From positions 1-64,000 of the forward strand of contig NZ_PDWS01000001.1 of NCBI RefSeq assembly GCF_010093305.1: a stretch of DNA of 64,000 nucleotides, given 5' to 3'. The notes under the pieces were generated by a model. The model had not been told where the DNA came from. It searched no databases and was given only the letters and a program-made list of their open reading frames with translations. The position numbers and the translations under genes were made by a program. The number at the start of each line of letters is the position of its first letter. Position 1 is the first letter of the stretch. Source of the DNA: Pseudoxanthomonas sacheonensis (GTDB lineage: Bacteria; Pseudomonadota; Gammaproteobacteria; Xanthomonadales; Xanthomonadaceae). Below, in pieces: positions 27,080 to 34,399 of this stretch.

Positions 27080-27514
27080 TCAGTCGCAGCGATCGCGCGG
27101 AAACAGATAGCTCGAAATGCGGGCGGCGACCTGCACGTTGTCGCGGTAGTAGGCCGCGTTGTCGGCCAGGTCGTGCCAGCGGCGCTGGTCGCGCGCCAAT
27201 CTCAATAGTTGCCGGGTCATGCGCAGCAGGGTTTCCGGTTCCGGGGTGGCGTTGTGTTCCACGCAATGCTCCAGCAATTCCAGGAACAGTTCCGAACGGT
27301 CCTGGCAAAGTTCCGCTTCCTGCCGGGCGCTGCTGTGAAGCCGGTCCAGCTGGGCCTGGGGCAGGGTGGTGATGCCGACATCGGCCAGGTTCGGCCGGGA
27401 ACTGCCCTGCAGCAGGTGGACCAGGCTTTCCAGGCTGGTGTGCGCAGCAACGGGCTGGGGCGGGGTTTCCGTGGAAGGTTCCCCGCCCGGTTCGCCCGGC
27501 AACGGCAGGCTCAT
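27080..27514 (-). CDS. Hypothetical protein upstream of the Y-family polymerase
   Basis: 144 residues from the ATG at 27514, preceded by GGGAGAG. The N-terminus is Pro-rich and probably disordered (SLPLPGEPGGEPSTE); after ~40 residues it is helical and charged (LDRLHSSARQEAELCQDRSELFLELLEH, LRMTRQLLRLARDQRRWHDLA). No family recognised, no signal or membrane segment. It lies 76 bp before the polymerase and is probably in the same transcript. A regulatory or accessory role is only a guess from position. Confidence 0.7.
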   Translation of the reverse strand: MSLPLPGEPGGEPSTETPPQPVAAHTSLESLVHLLQGSSRPNLADVGITTLPQAQLDRLHSSARQEAELCQDRSELFLELLEHCVEHNATPEPETLLRMTRQLLRLARDQRRWHDLADNAAYYRDNVQVAARISSYLFPRDRCD

Positions 27515-27638
27515 CGGCAATCTCTCCCTGTCATCAAGAACCAGGCCGATCCGGCATGGCAATGGCGAAGCGCCTACGGGGAATGCGATGCTTGGCGTCC
27601 CGTCGTATCGCCTTGGAATCACTGTATTAACCTCATAA

Positions 27639-27654
27639 GTTCATGTCAATGAAC
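27639..27654. promoter_or_regulatory. Candidate operator between the HTH gene and the polymerase operon
   Basis: GTTCAT-GTCA-ATGAAC, a perfect 6+6 inverted repeat in the AT-rich part of the 187-bp divergent intergenic region. It is well placed for the HTH protein to control both directions. Confidence 0.5.
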
Positions 27655-27701
27655 ATTAAGTGTGAATCAGGGGGTCATGCGCGCCAGTAACTTCCCCGGT
27701 C

Positions 27702-28088
27702 ATGAGCGACGAGCGTTATCAGTTTTCCTTACGGCTGGCCGAGGCGATGCGTACGCTCGGCTACGAGCCGCGCCCGGCGGTGCTGTTCCGTCTGTTCAAT
27801 GCCAAGTACCGCGGCCGCTCGGTGAGCTTCCAGACCGCCTCGCGCTGGTTGAGCGGCAGCTCCATGCCCGAGCAGGACAAGCTGCAAGTGCTGGCCGCGC
27901 TGTTCGGCATCGAGCCGCAGGTGCTGCGTTTCGGCAAAGAGTCCAAACACCGGGTGGCCGAGACGCAGGCGGTCTGGCCAAGCGGGACCGGGGCACGCGA
28001 GCGTCAGGTGATCGAAGCGTTCCTGGCATTGCCGCCGAAGCGGCGCGAGCTGGTGGGCGAACTGGTCAAGGCGTTGACCAAGACCTGA
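27702..28088 (+). CDS. XRE-like helix-turn-helix regulator
   Basis: 128 residues. An N-terminal helical domain contains an HTH-type segment (SFQTASRWLSGSSMPEQDKLQVLAALFGIEP) resembling Cro/C1-type proteins, in which the recognition helix sits after QTASRW. The C-terminal ~45 residues (RERQVIEAFLALPPKRRELVGELVKAL) are helical and may dimerise. Divergent from the unknown gene and Y-family polymerase, with a palindrome in the shared region. Control of that operon is inferred. The ATG follows CCCCGGTC and has no strong Shine-Dalgarno. Confidence 0.8.
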   Translation: MSDERYQFSLRLAEAMRTLGYEPRPAVLFRLFNAKYRGRSVSFQTASRWLSGSSMPEQDKLQVLAALFGIEPQVLRFGKESKHRVAETQAVWPSGTGARERQVIEAFLALPPKRRELVGELVKALTKT

Positions 28089-28103
28089 AGCTCTGGGTAG
28101 CGG

Positions 28104-28196
28104 GTAGGTCGGTCCTACGTGACCGACGCTCCAGAGTGTCGACAAGTGCGCCGTTGGTCGCTTAGCCCATGGCGTCGGGGGCGTAGCCCCGACCTA
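28104..28196. repeat. Two family-C palindromic repeats in opposite orientation
   Basis: A degenerate copy at 28104-28129 (GTAGGTCGGTCCTACGTGAC) and an inverted good copy at 28172-28196 ending CCGACCTAC. Confidence 0.82.
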
Positions 28197-28211
28197 CTCG
28201 GCTTCGCTTTG

Positions 28212-28374
28212 CCCCCTTTGCAGCGCTTTTCAACAACCGAATGGCTGGTCAAAAGGGGACTACGGGGGATTTGCTTTTGCTCTTGCTTTGGGAGCAAAAA
28301 AAAGTCAAAAGCAAATCCCCCTCAATCCCCCTTTTGACCAGCCATTCGGCTGTTGAAAAGCGCTGCAAAGGGGG
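28212..28374. repeat. 163-bp near-perfect palindrome
   Basis: Left arm 28212-28279 and right arm 28306-28374 are inverted copies (starting CCCCCTTTGCAGCGCTTTTC) with only about five mismatches, separated by a 26-base loop that could form its own small stem. It sits between the convergent HTH and rpiA genes and ends 6 bp from the rpiA stop codon. Possibly a miniature mobile element; no clear target-site duplication is seen. Confidence 0.9.
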
Positions 28375-28379
28375 AGGCC

Positions 28380-29033
28380 TTACAGGACTGTGGGCGGTTC
28401 GCCGCCGATGATCACCACGTCGGCCGGGCGGCGCGCGAACAGGCCCACCGAGACCACGCCGGGAATCTGCGACAACTCGCGCTCCATCGCCACCGGGTCG
28501 ACGATGGCCAACCCGTGCACGTCGATGATCGCGTTGCCGTTGTCGGTGACCACGCCGTCGCGCCACACCGGCTGGCCGTCGGTCAGCGCCAGTATCCGCC
28601 GCGCGACCAGGCTGCGCCCCATGGGGATCACTTCCACCGGCAGCGGGAACTTGCCCAGCACCGGCACCTGCTTGACCGGGTCGATGATGCAGACGAACTT
28701 CGCGCTGGCCTCGGCGATGATCTTCTCGCGGGTCAGCGCAGCGCCGCCGCCCTTGATAAGCCGCTTGTGCGGGTCGCATTCGTCGGCGCCGTCCACGTAC
28801 AGGGCCAGGTCGCCGGTGTTGTTGAGTTCCATCACCTCGATGCCGTGCGCGCGCAGGCGTTCGGTGCTCTGGTCGGAACTGGAGACGGTGCCGGCGATGC
28901 GGTGCTTGATCCGGGCCAGCGCGTCGATGAAGAAGGCCACGGTGGAGCCGGTGCCGACGCCGACGATCATGCCGTCTTCCACGTATTCGATGGCTTTTTC
29001 GGCGGCCAGGCGTTTTGCTTCGTTCTGCGACAT
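28380..29033 (-). CDS. rpiA: Ribose-5-phosphate isomerase A
   Basis: 217 residues. It interconverts ribose 5-phosphate and ribulose 5-phosphate in the pentose phosphate pathway. Motifs: [54 protein letters not shown] (active-site Asp and Lys), [12 protein letters not shown], and the C-terminal VIIGGE. Length matches the family. Its stop codon borders the long palindrome. Confidence 0.97.
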   Translation of the reverse strand: MSQNEAKRLAAEKAIEYVEDGMIVGVGTGSTVAFFIDALARIKHRIAGTVSSSDQSTERLRAHGIEVMELNNTGDLALYVDGADECDPHKRLIKGGGAALTREKIIAEASAKFVCIIDPVKQVPVLGKFPLPVEVIPMGRSLVARRILALTDGQPVWRDGVVTDNGNAIIDVHGLAIVDPVAMERELSQIPGVVSVGLFARRPADVVIIGGEPPTVL

Positions 29034-29063
29034 GTCGGATTTCCTGTTGATCGTATCTGCGAC

Positions 29064-29134
29064 TGTAGGAGCGGGCCCTGCCCGCGACAGGCTCTACCGG
29101 TAAAGCTTCGTCGCGGGCAGGGCCCGCTCCTACA
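29064..29134. repeat. Palindromic repeat, family B
   Basis: Inverted TGTAGGAGCGGGCCCTGCCC arms joined by GACAGGCTCTACCGGTAAAG, between rpiA and the EVE gene. Confidence 0.92.
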
Positions 29135-29143
29135 GGGGGTGAT

Positions 29144-29611
29144 TCATTCCAGCGACAGCAGCAGCTTCCACTGCGCGGCGCTGACCGGCGATACCGACAA
29201 GCGCGAGCCGCGCTGGGTCAGCGCGAAGCCTTCGCCCAGCGCATCGGCGTGCTGCTTGATCTCTTCCAGCGGGATCGCGCGCTTGAGCTTGCGCTCGAAA
29301 GCGACATCGACCAGCGACCAGCGAGGTTCCTCGCGCGTGCTCTTGGCATCGAAGTAGTCCGACTTGGGATCGAACTGGGTGGGGTCCGGATACGCCACGC
29401 TCGCCACCTTGGCGATGCCTACGACCGCGGGCACCGCGCAGCTGGAGTGGTAGAACAGCACGCCGTCGCCGACCTGCATCTGGCGCATGTGGTTGCGCGC
29501 CTGGTAGTTGCGCACGCCGTTCCAGGGTTCCACGCCCACTTTCTGCAGGTCGTCGATGGAGAAGGCGTCCGGTTCGGACTTCATCAGCCAATAGCGTTTG
29601 CGGCTACTCAT
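29144..29611 (-). CDS. EVE (PUA-like) domain protein
   Basis: 155 residues from the ATG at 29611; the frame runs further upstream but only inside ygfA. Motifs of the family: YWLMKSEPDAFSIDDL at the N-terminus, WNGVRNYQARNHMRQMQVGDGVLFYHS, and VGIAKVASVAYPDPTQFD. EVE domains have a YTH/PUA-like fold and are thought to bind modified nucleobases. It overlaps the end of ygfA by 8 bp, so it is co-translated with it. The pairing with ygfA is common in proteobacteria. Confidence 0.92.
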   Translation of the reverse strand: MSSRKRYWLMKSEPDAFSIDDLQKVGVEPWNGVRNYQARNHMRQMQVGDGVLFYHSSCAVPAVVGIAKVASVAYPDPTQFDPKSDYFDAKSTREEPRWSLVDVAFERKLKRAIPLEEIKQHADALGEGFALTQRGSRLSVSPVSAAQWKLLLSLE

Positions 29612-30221
29612 GGGGCGTGCACTCATTGGGCGTGTATTCGCGGGGCTCGGCCAGCAGGGTTCCGGTTTCGGTGCAGATCGCGTCGGGCAGCACGTCCCAG
29701 GCTTCGGCGGCGAGCCGGTCGACGCGTTGCGCGTCGAAGCCCACGCCGACCAGCCAGGGCGGCGGCATCGAGGCGTTGCGGAAGGCGAAGCTGCGATCGT
29801 ACCAGCCGCCTCCCATGCCCAGGCGGCGGCCGGCGCCATCGAACCCGACCAGGGGCATGGCCACCAGCGACATCGCTTCGGGCGGCAGCGCCGAGGCCGG
29901 CTCCACGTCCGGTTCCGGAATGCCGAAGCGATTGGTCACCAGCGCATCGCCCGGCCGCCACGGCGCGAACCGCAGCTGGTTTTCGTGATGCAGCACGGGC
30001 AGGCAGTAGACCAGTTCGCGTGGCAGGCGCAGTTGCCAGCTGTGCAGCGCGATCTCGCCGTCCATGGCCCAGTACCCGGCGACGTAGCCGGAGGCGGGCG
30101 CGAAAGCGAGCGAAAGCAGGCGGTTGGCCAGCGCGTCGGCCGCGGCGATGCGCTGCGGGGCGGGAATGGCGCGGCGTTGCGAGCGCAGTTCGCTGCGCAG
30201 GCGGGCGCGGTCTTGAATCAT
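29604..30221 (-). CDS. ygfA: 5-formyltetrahydrofolate cyclo-ligase
   Basis: 205 residues. It converts 5-formyl-THF to 5,10-methenyl-THF with ATP. Motifs: LRSELRSQRRAIP at the N-terminus, GYWAMDGEIAL, FGIPEPD, and MPLVGFDGAGRRLGMGGGWYDRSF, which binds ATP and substrate. In proteobacteria this gene follows the 6S RNA gene, often processed from the same transcript, and the order here is zapA, 6S RNA, ygfA on one strand. Confidence 0.94.
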   Translation of the reverse strand: MIQDRARLRSELRSQRRAIPAPQRIAAADALANRLLSLAFAPASGYVAGYWAMDGEIALHSWQLRLPRELVYCLPVLHHENQLRFAPWRPGDALVTNRFGIPEPDVEPASALPPEAMSLVAMPLVGFDGAGRRLGMGGGWYDRSFAFRNASMPPPWLVGVGFDAQRVDRLAAEAWDVLPDAICTETGTLLAEPREYTPNECTPHE

Positions 30222-30430
30222 GGGGCAAGCCGCGCAGGAAAATTCATGTGCGGAATTCTAAGCCAAGCCGGGCCTGACGGCCGAATGCCGTGGCGGAAAA
30301 CCAGAGAGGTGCACCGTGCCGGACGGATGGCGCGATCGGGAATCCGGATTACTAACCGGATTACCAATTCGACGGAGACCCGTCGAATCGCGATGAACAG
30401 GGAGGCCACTGCTCGCGCGAGGAAGAAATA

Positions 30431-30617
30431 CATCCTCCGCCATGACGATGCTTGCGAAACGACCTTGAACCCGGGGTTCAAGTGGGAAGAGTTGGGGGCC
30501 TTCGGGCTTTCCGCTGCGAGGCGGACATGCACTCCCGGCTTCCGTTCCCTTCCCGTGGTCGTATTTAAGGGACAAGGCGAATGTTTTGCACGCCGTCGTT
30601 CACGGCAGAGGATGCGG
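30431..30617 (-). ncRNA. ssrS: 6S RNA
   Basis: About 187 nt, ends set by a terminal stem pairing CATCCTCTGCCGTGA (5') with TCATGGCGGAGGATG (3'). The 3' half carries the hallmark CTTGAACCCCGGGTTCAAG, nearly identical to the same element in E. coli 6S RNA. It lies between zapA and ygfA, the conserved position of ssrS. 6S RNA binds the sigma-70 holoenzyme, imitates an open promoter and damps transcription in stationary phase. The central bubble (near GGGAGTGCATGTCCGCC) is plausible but was not folded. The rest of 30222-30739 shows no gene. Confidence 0.93.
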
Positions 30618-30622
30618 GGATC

Positions 30623-30650
30623 AGTATAGCGACGCCGGCGGAAATGCAAA
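30623..30650 (-). promoter_or_regulatory. Promoter of 6S RNA
   Basis: Minus-strand TATACT at 30628-30623 is a near-consensus -10 box, six bases before the inferred RNA 5' end. A weak -35 (TTTGCA) lies 16 bases upstream. Confidence 0.65.
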
Positions 30651-30739
30651 GTCCGTTCGTCGGTCGAAATTCATTCTGCAGTGTGCATCGCCGTGATCCG
30701 CGTTTGTTCCACGCGGTCGCCGCCGACCGTGAAACAGGA

Positions 30740-31042
30740 TCAGCGCGGCGATTCCAGCACGCTGTCCAGCTTGCGGTGCAGATCGTCCAGCGTGTTGGAA
30801 AGTTCGCGGTCGCGCGCGCTGCGCTCGTCGCGCAACTGCTGCAATTCGTGCGCCAGATTGAGCGCGGCCAGCACCGCCACGCGGTCCACCGCCGCCATCT
30901 TGTTGCCGCCGCGCACCTCGCGCATTTTGCTGTCCAGCAGTTTGGCCGCCGCCATCAGGCTGCTGCGCTCGCCCGCTTCCACGCCCACGGTGTATTCGCG
31001 GTCCAGGATGTGCACGCTGACCGGTTCGCTGCCGGCGCTCAT
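30740..31042 (-). CDS. zapA: Cell division protein ZapA
   Basis: 100 residues. It bundles FtsZ filaments at the division ring. The N-terminal head shows VSVHILDREYTVGVEAGERSSLMAAA and the family's KMREVRGGNKMAAVDRVAVLAALNLAHEL; the C-terminal third is a coiled coil (LRDERSARDRELSNTLDDLHRKLD). The ATG overlaps the stop of the upstream small gene (ATGA). It lies upstream of the 6S RNA gene, as in other gammaproteobacteria. Confidence 0.93.
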   Translation of the reverse strand: MSAGSEPVSVHILDREYTVGVEAGERSSLMAAAKLLDSKMREVRGGNKMAAVDRVAVLAALNLAHELQQLRDERSARDRELSNTLDDLHRKLDSVLESPR

Positions 31043-31257
31043 GTGTGCTGCTCCAGCGACTTCAGGCGGGTGATCATGGCTTCCACGCGCGAGCGCGCCT
31101 GTTCGTTCTTGGCCAGCAGCTGCGAACGCTCGCCGACCAGTTGTTCCTGCTGGGTGCGCAGGCTGCGGTTTTCGTCCGCCAGGCGTTGGCAACGTTCGAC
31201 CAGCGCCTGCACGCGCGCGGCCAGGGTGCGGAGCTGTTCGATGGCGTCGTTGTCCAT
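31039..31257 (-). CDS. Small coiled-coil protein, TIGR02449/ZapB-like
   Basis: 72 residues from MDNDAIEQ (a second ATG 9 bases upstream adds MAA). It is a single heptad-rich coiled coil: LRTLAARVQALVERCQRLADENRSL, ERSQLLAKNEQARSRVEAMI. Proteins of this family sit immediately before zapA in many gammaproteobacteria and are ZapB-like by size and shape. A role at the division ring is inferred from that context. Confidence 0.82.
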   Translation of the reverse strand: MDNDAIEQLRTLAARVQALVERCQRLADENRSLRTQQEQLVGERSQLLAKNEQARSRVEAMITRLKSLEQHT

Positions 31258-31330
31258 GGCGGCCACGATAGGGGTGCGCCGGGCAGGCGGTCAAGCTGCG
31301 CCTGCAGGAGCCGGCTGGAACGTCGTGAAA

Positions 31331-31432
31331 GCTTGTGGGAGCGGCGTCCCGCCGCGAGCTTTGCCGATGGTTTCCGGCGTCTTTCAGATTTAAGACCGCA
31401 AAAGCTCGCGGCGGGACGCCGCTCCCACAAGC
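31331..31432. repeat. Palindromic repeat, family D (GTGGGAGCGGCGTCCCGCCGCGAGC)
   Basis: Inverted arms GCTTGTGGGAGCGGCGTCCC and complement, 40 bases apart, ending 6 bp before the stop of the GGDEF/EAL gene. A second copy is at 52070-52168. Confidence 0.92.
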
Positions 31433-31437
31433 CGCGC

Positions 31438-33699
31438 TCAGGAAGCGACCGCGATCTCGTGGCCCATGCCGTATTCGCGGATGAAGCGCAGGCAGGCGTC
31501 CGGGGGCAGGGCGTGGGAAATCCAGTGGCCCTGGATCTCGTCGCAGCCGTGGTCGCGCAGGAACTGCAGCTGGGCCGCGGTTTCCACGCCTTCGGCGATG
31601 ACATTGAGCGAAAGCGAGTGGCCCATGTTGATGATGGTGCTGGTGATGGCTTCGTCGTCGGTGTCGTGGGTCAGGTCGCCGACGAATTCCTGGTCGATCT
31701 TCAGCGTGGTCAGCGGCAGGCGCTTGAGGTAGGCCAGCGAGGAATAGCCGGTGCCGAAGTCGTCGATGGCCAGCGATACGCCCAGCCGGCGGCAGGCGCG
31801 CAGGGTGTCGGCGTTCTTTTCGGGGTTGGCCATGATCACGCTTTCGGTCAATTCCAGCTCCAGGCAGTGGGCGGATACTCCGGTCTCGGCCAGGATGCGC
31901 GCCACCACGTCGGACAGATCGCCGCGCTGCAGCTGCAATGCCGATACGTTGACCGCCACGGTCAGGCCAGGCAGGCCTTGCTGGTGCCAGTCGTGCACGG
32001 TCATCAGCGCCTGACGCAGCGCCCAGGAGCCGATTTCCAGGATCAGGCCCGACTCCTCGGCCAGCGGGATGAACTGGCCGGGCGAAACCTCGCCGAAGTC
32101 CCTGCTTTCCCAGCGCAGCAGCGCCTCGACTCCGGTGATGCGGTGCTTGCTGAGGGAAAGGCGCGGCTGGAACACCAGCGTGAGTTCGTCGCGCTCCAGC
32201 GCCCTGCGCAGGGCGCTGGCCAGGATCGCGCGGTGGCGGGTCTTCTCGTCCATCGCTTCCGAATACACCTGGTAGGTGTGGCGCCCGGCGGCCTTGGCCT
32301 GGTACATGGCCGTATCGGCGTGCTTCAACAGGTCGGTAGGCACCTGGGCGTGGTCCGGATACAGGCTGATGCCGATGGAAGGCGATACCGACAGTTCCAG
32401 GCGCTCGCCGAAGCTGAGCGGCAGCTTGAAGGCGTCGATGATCTGCTGGGCGATGGTTTCCGCGTCCTCCATCGAGCCCACGTCCTCCAGTACCACGGTG
32501 AATTCGTCGCCGCTCAGCCGCGCCACGGTGTGCTGCGCGCCCACGGTCTGCTGCACGCGCGCGGCGGCGGCGCGCAGGATGCGGTCGCCGGTGGCGTGGC
32601 CCAGGGAGTCGTTGATGTCCTTGAAACGGTCCAGGTCGATGAACAGCACGGCGACTTTGCCGTTCTCGCGGCGCGCACGCACGATGGCGCGCGACAGGCG
32701 CTCGGACAACAGCGAGCGGTTGGGAAGGCTGGTGAGGGTGTCGTAGTTGGCCAGGTAGCGCAGTTCCTGCTCGGCGCGTTTCTGTTCGGTGATGTCGTTG
32801 AGCACCTGCACGTACAGATTGCGCTGGCCGCTGGCGTCGGGCACCACGTTGGTCTCGACCTTGCAGAGGATTTCCTCGCCGTCCTTGCGCAGCCGCCACA
32901 TTTCGCCGGACCAGCGGCCGTCGCGGCCGATGTCTTCGCGCATGCGCTGGTGCAGCACGGCGTCCTGCTGGCCGCTGTCCAGCATCTCCACGGGTTTGCC
33001 GATGACTTCGGCGTCGGCGTAGCCGGTGATGCGGGTGAAGGCCTGGTTGACGGCGATGAAGTTGTAGTCCCAGTCCAGCACCGCCACCGCTTCGCTCATG
33101 CTGCGCATGACTTCGCTGGCGATGCGGTGTTCGTATTCGGCGTTGCGGCTGGCGGTGATGTCGCGCGCGGTGCCGGCGATGCGCAGCGGTCGTCCCTGCA
33201 GGTCGCGTTCGACCACCCGGCCGCGCGCGCGCACCCAGGCCCAGGTGCCGTTGCCGCCCAGGTCCATGCGGTGTTCGGACATGAACAAGGGAGTCTCGCC
33301 CTGCAGATGGCTGCGCAATTGCTCCATCACCAGCGGCAGGTCCAGTTCGTGGATCGGCGGGACGTCGCCCTGCCGGGTCAGCACGGTGATTTCCGCCGAA
33401 TGCGCGGTGCTCTCGTCCGCGCGCATGTGGTGCAGGCGGCGCCTGATCAGGTCGTAGTCCCAGAAATGTTCGCCGGAGGCCCACAGCGCCAGTTTCAGGT
33501 GCTCGTCGCGCTCGCGTTGCGATTCGGTTCTGGGCGGATCGAAGGTCTGCTGCCACCTGGACTGCCAGTGGCGTCGCGCGGCGATGGCCAGCACCACCGC
33601 CAGCACCAGCAAGGCCGCCAGTATCGCGACCATCCGCGAACCCGGAAGGGTTGCTGGCATGGCGGTTGCGACCGTAACGGCGGCGGATGCGAATGGCAT
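31438..33699 (-). CDS. PAS-PAS-GGDEF-EAL cyclic-di-GMP protein
   Basis: 753 residues. One N-terminal membrane helix (~22-45, VAILAALLVLAVVLAIAA) is followed by a PAS-like region (~60-190), a second PAS (~190-310, EAVAVLDWDYNFIAVNQAF), a GGDEF domain (~320-480) and an EAL domain (~500-745). The cyclase signature reads SGDEF in place of GGDEF, a variant found in both active and inactive proteins. The EAL domain looks intact: EALLRW, NVSALQL, ELTES, IDDFGTGYSSL, LKIDQEFV, GVET. Net phosphodiesterase activity is likely but not certain. It lies between the zap genes and the divergent ygfB. Confidence 0.93.
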   Translation of the reverse strand: MPFASAAVTVATAMPATLPGSRMVAILAALLVLAVVLAIAARRHWQSRWQQTFDPPRTESQRERDEHLKLALWASGEHFWDYDLIRRRLHHMRADESTAHSAEITVLTRQGDVPPIHELDLPLVMEQLRSHLQGETPLFMSEHRMDLGGNGTWAWVRARGRVVERDLQGRPLRIAGTARDITASRNAEYEHRIASEVMRSMSEAVAVLDWDYNFIAVNQAFTRITGYADAEVIGKPVEMLDSGQQDAVLHQRMREDIGRDGRWSGEMWRLRKDGEEILCKVETNVVPDASGQRNLYVQVLNDITEQKRAEQELRYLANYDTLTSLPNRSLLSERLSRAIVRARRENGKVAVLFIDLDRFKDINDSLGHATGDRILRAAAARVQQTVGAQHTVARLSGDEFTVVLEDVGSMEDAETIAQQIIDAFKLPLSFGERLELSVSPSIGISLYPDHAQVPTDLLKHADTAMYQAKAAGRHTYQVYSEAMDEKTRHRAILASALRRALERDELTLVFQPRLSLSKHRITGVEALLRWESRDFGEVSPGQFIPLAEESGLILEIGSWALRQALMTVHDWHQQGLPGLTVAVNVSALQLQRGDLSDVVARILAETGVSAHCLELELTESVIMANPEKNADTLRACRRLGVSLAIDDFGTGYSSLAYLKRLPLTTLKIDQEFVGDLTHDTDDEAITSTIINMGHSLSLNVIAEGVETAAQLQFLRDHGCDEIQGHWISHALPPDACLRFIREYGMGHEIAVAS

Positions 33700-33856
33700 G
33701 ACGGGGTCTGCGGGTCCTCGCCGCGCGGAATGCGGCCGGCGGATTGGCGAGTGTAGGCACGCCGAGGACCGGACAACAAGCGGTCCGCACGGGTTTTCGT
33801 TGCTACACTTTCCGCCCGGGCTGTCGCTGTCCGAATTGCTTTACGGAATACGTTGA

Positions 33857-34399
33857 ATGGCCGAGCTCCCCCTCATCGATGATGTGGCCCAGGCTTCCCG
33901 GCGCGCCGGGCTGGCTGCGGAACCTTCCGAGTTGCATGGCGCCTTGTGCGGCTGGTTGTCCGGCGGCGGCGAGAATGCGGCGAACTGGCCGGCGCGGGTG
34001 CTGGCCGACGAAAGTCTGCCCGCACCGGAAGCGGACAGCGCGCTGGATCAGTTGCGCAAAGCCAGCGTCGCCCAGCTGGACGACCGCGGTTTCGGCTTCG
34101 AACTGCTGCTTCCGGAAATAGACGATTCGCTCAACGCCCGCGCCGATGCGCTGTTCGACTGGTGCCGCGGGTTTCTCGGCGGTTTCGGCCTGGCGGCGGG
34201 CGCGCGTCCGCCGTTGTCCGAGGAAGCGGAGGAAGCCCTGCACGATCTGGCGCGGCTGGCCCAGGCGGCGCCGGAGAGCAGCGACGACGACGAGGACGAG
34301 CACGCGCTGGCCGAGATCGAGGAATTCGTCCGCGTCGCGGTTCTGCTGCTGCATGGGGACTGCGTACTGGCGCCGCGCCATCGCCAGAGCCTGAACTGA
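33857..34399 (+). CDS. ygfB: UPF0149 (YgfB) family protein
   Basis: 180 residues, helical. Motifs: SELHGALCGWLSGGG near the N-terminus, ARADALFDWCRGFLGGFGLA, and the C-terminal EIEEFVRVAVLLLHGDC. In Pseudomonas the family has been linked to control of AmpG/beta-lactam response; in E. coli it precedes pepP and ubiH. Here the stop overlaps the pepP start by one base (TGATG), so they are coupled. A TACACT -10-like box at 33804-33809 may drive it. Confidence 0.9.
   Translation: MAELPLIDDVAQASRRAGLAAEPSELHGALCGWLSGGGENAANWPARVLADESLPAPEADSALDQLRKASVAQLDDRGFGFELLLPEIDDSLNARADALFDWCRGFLGGFGLAAGARPPLSEEAEEALHDLARLAQAAPESSDDDEDEHALAEIEEFVRVAVLLLHGDCVLAPRHRQSLN

Noticed and set aside
31045-33756. A ~900-codon open frame antisense to the GGDEF/EAL gene
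   Set aside because: Composition is a mirror of the true gene, with no domain or signal; the opposite strand encodes complete PAS, GGDEF and EAL motifs.
30740-33790. A very long open frame (about 1000 codons) spanning zapA, the zapB-like gene and the GGDEF/EAL gene on the minus strand
   Set aside because: Only its last 100 codons (ZapA) match a family; the rest is an Arg/Pro/Ala-rich shadow of the GGDEF/EAL reading frame, as is common at high GC.
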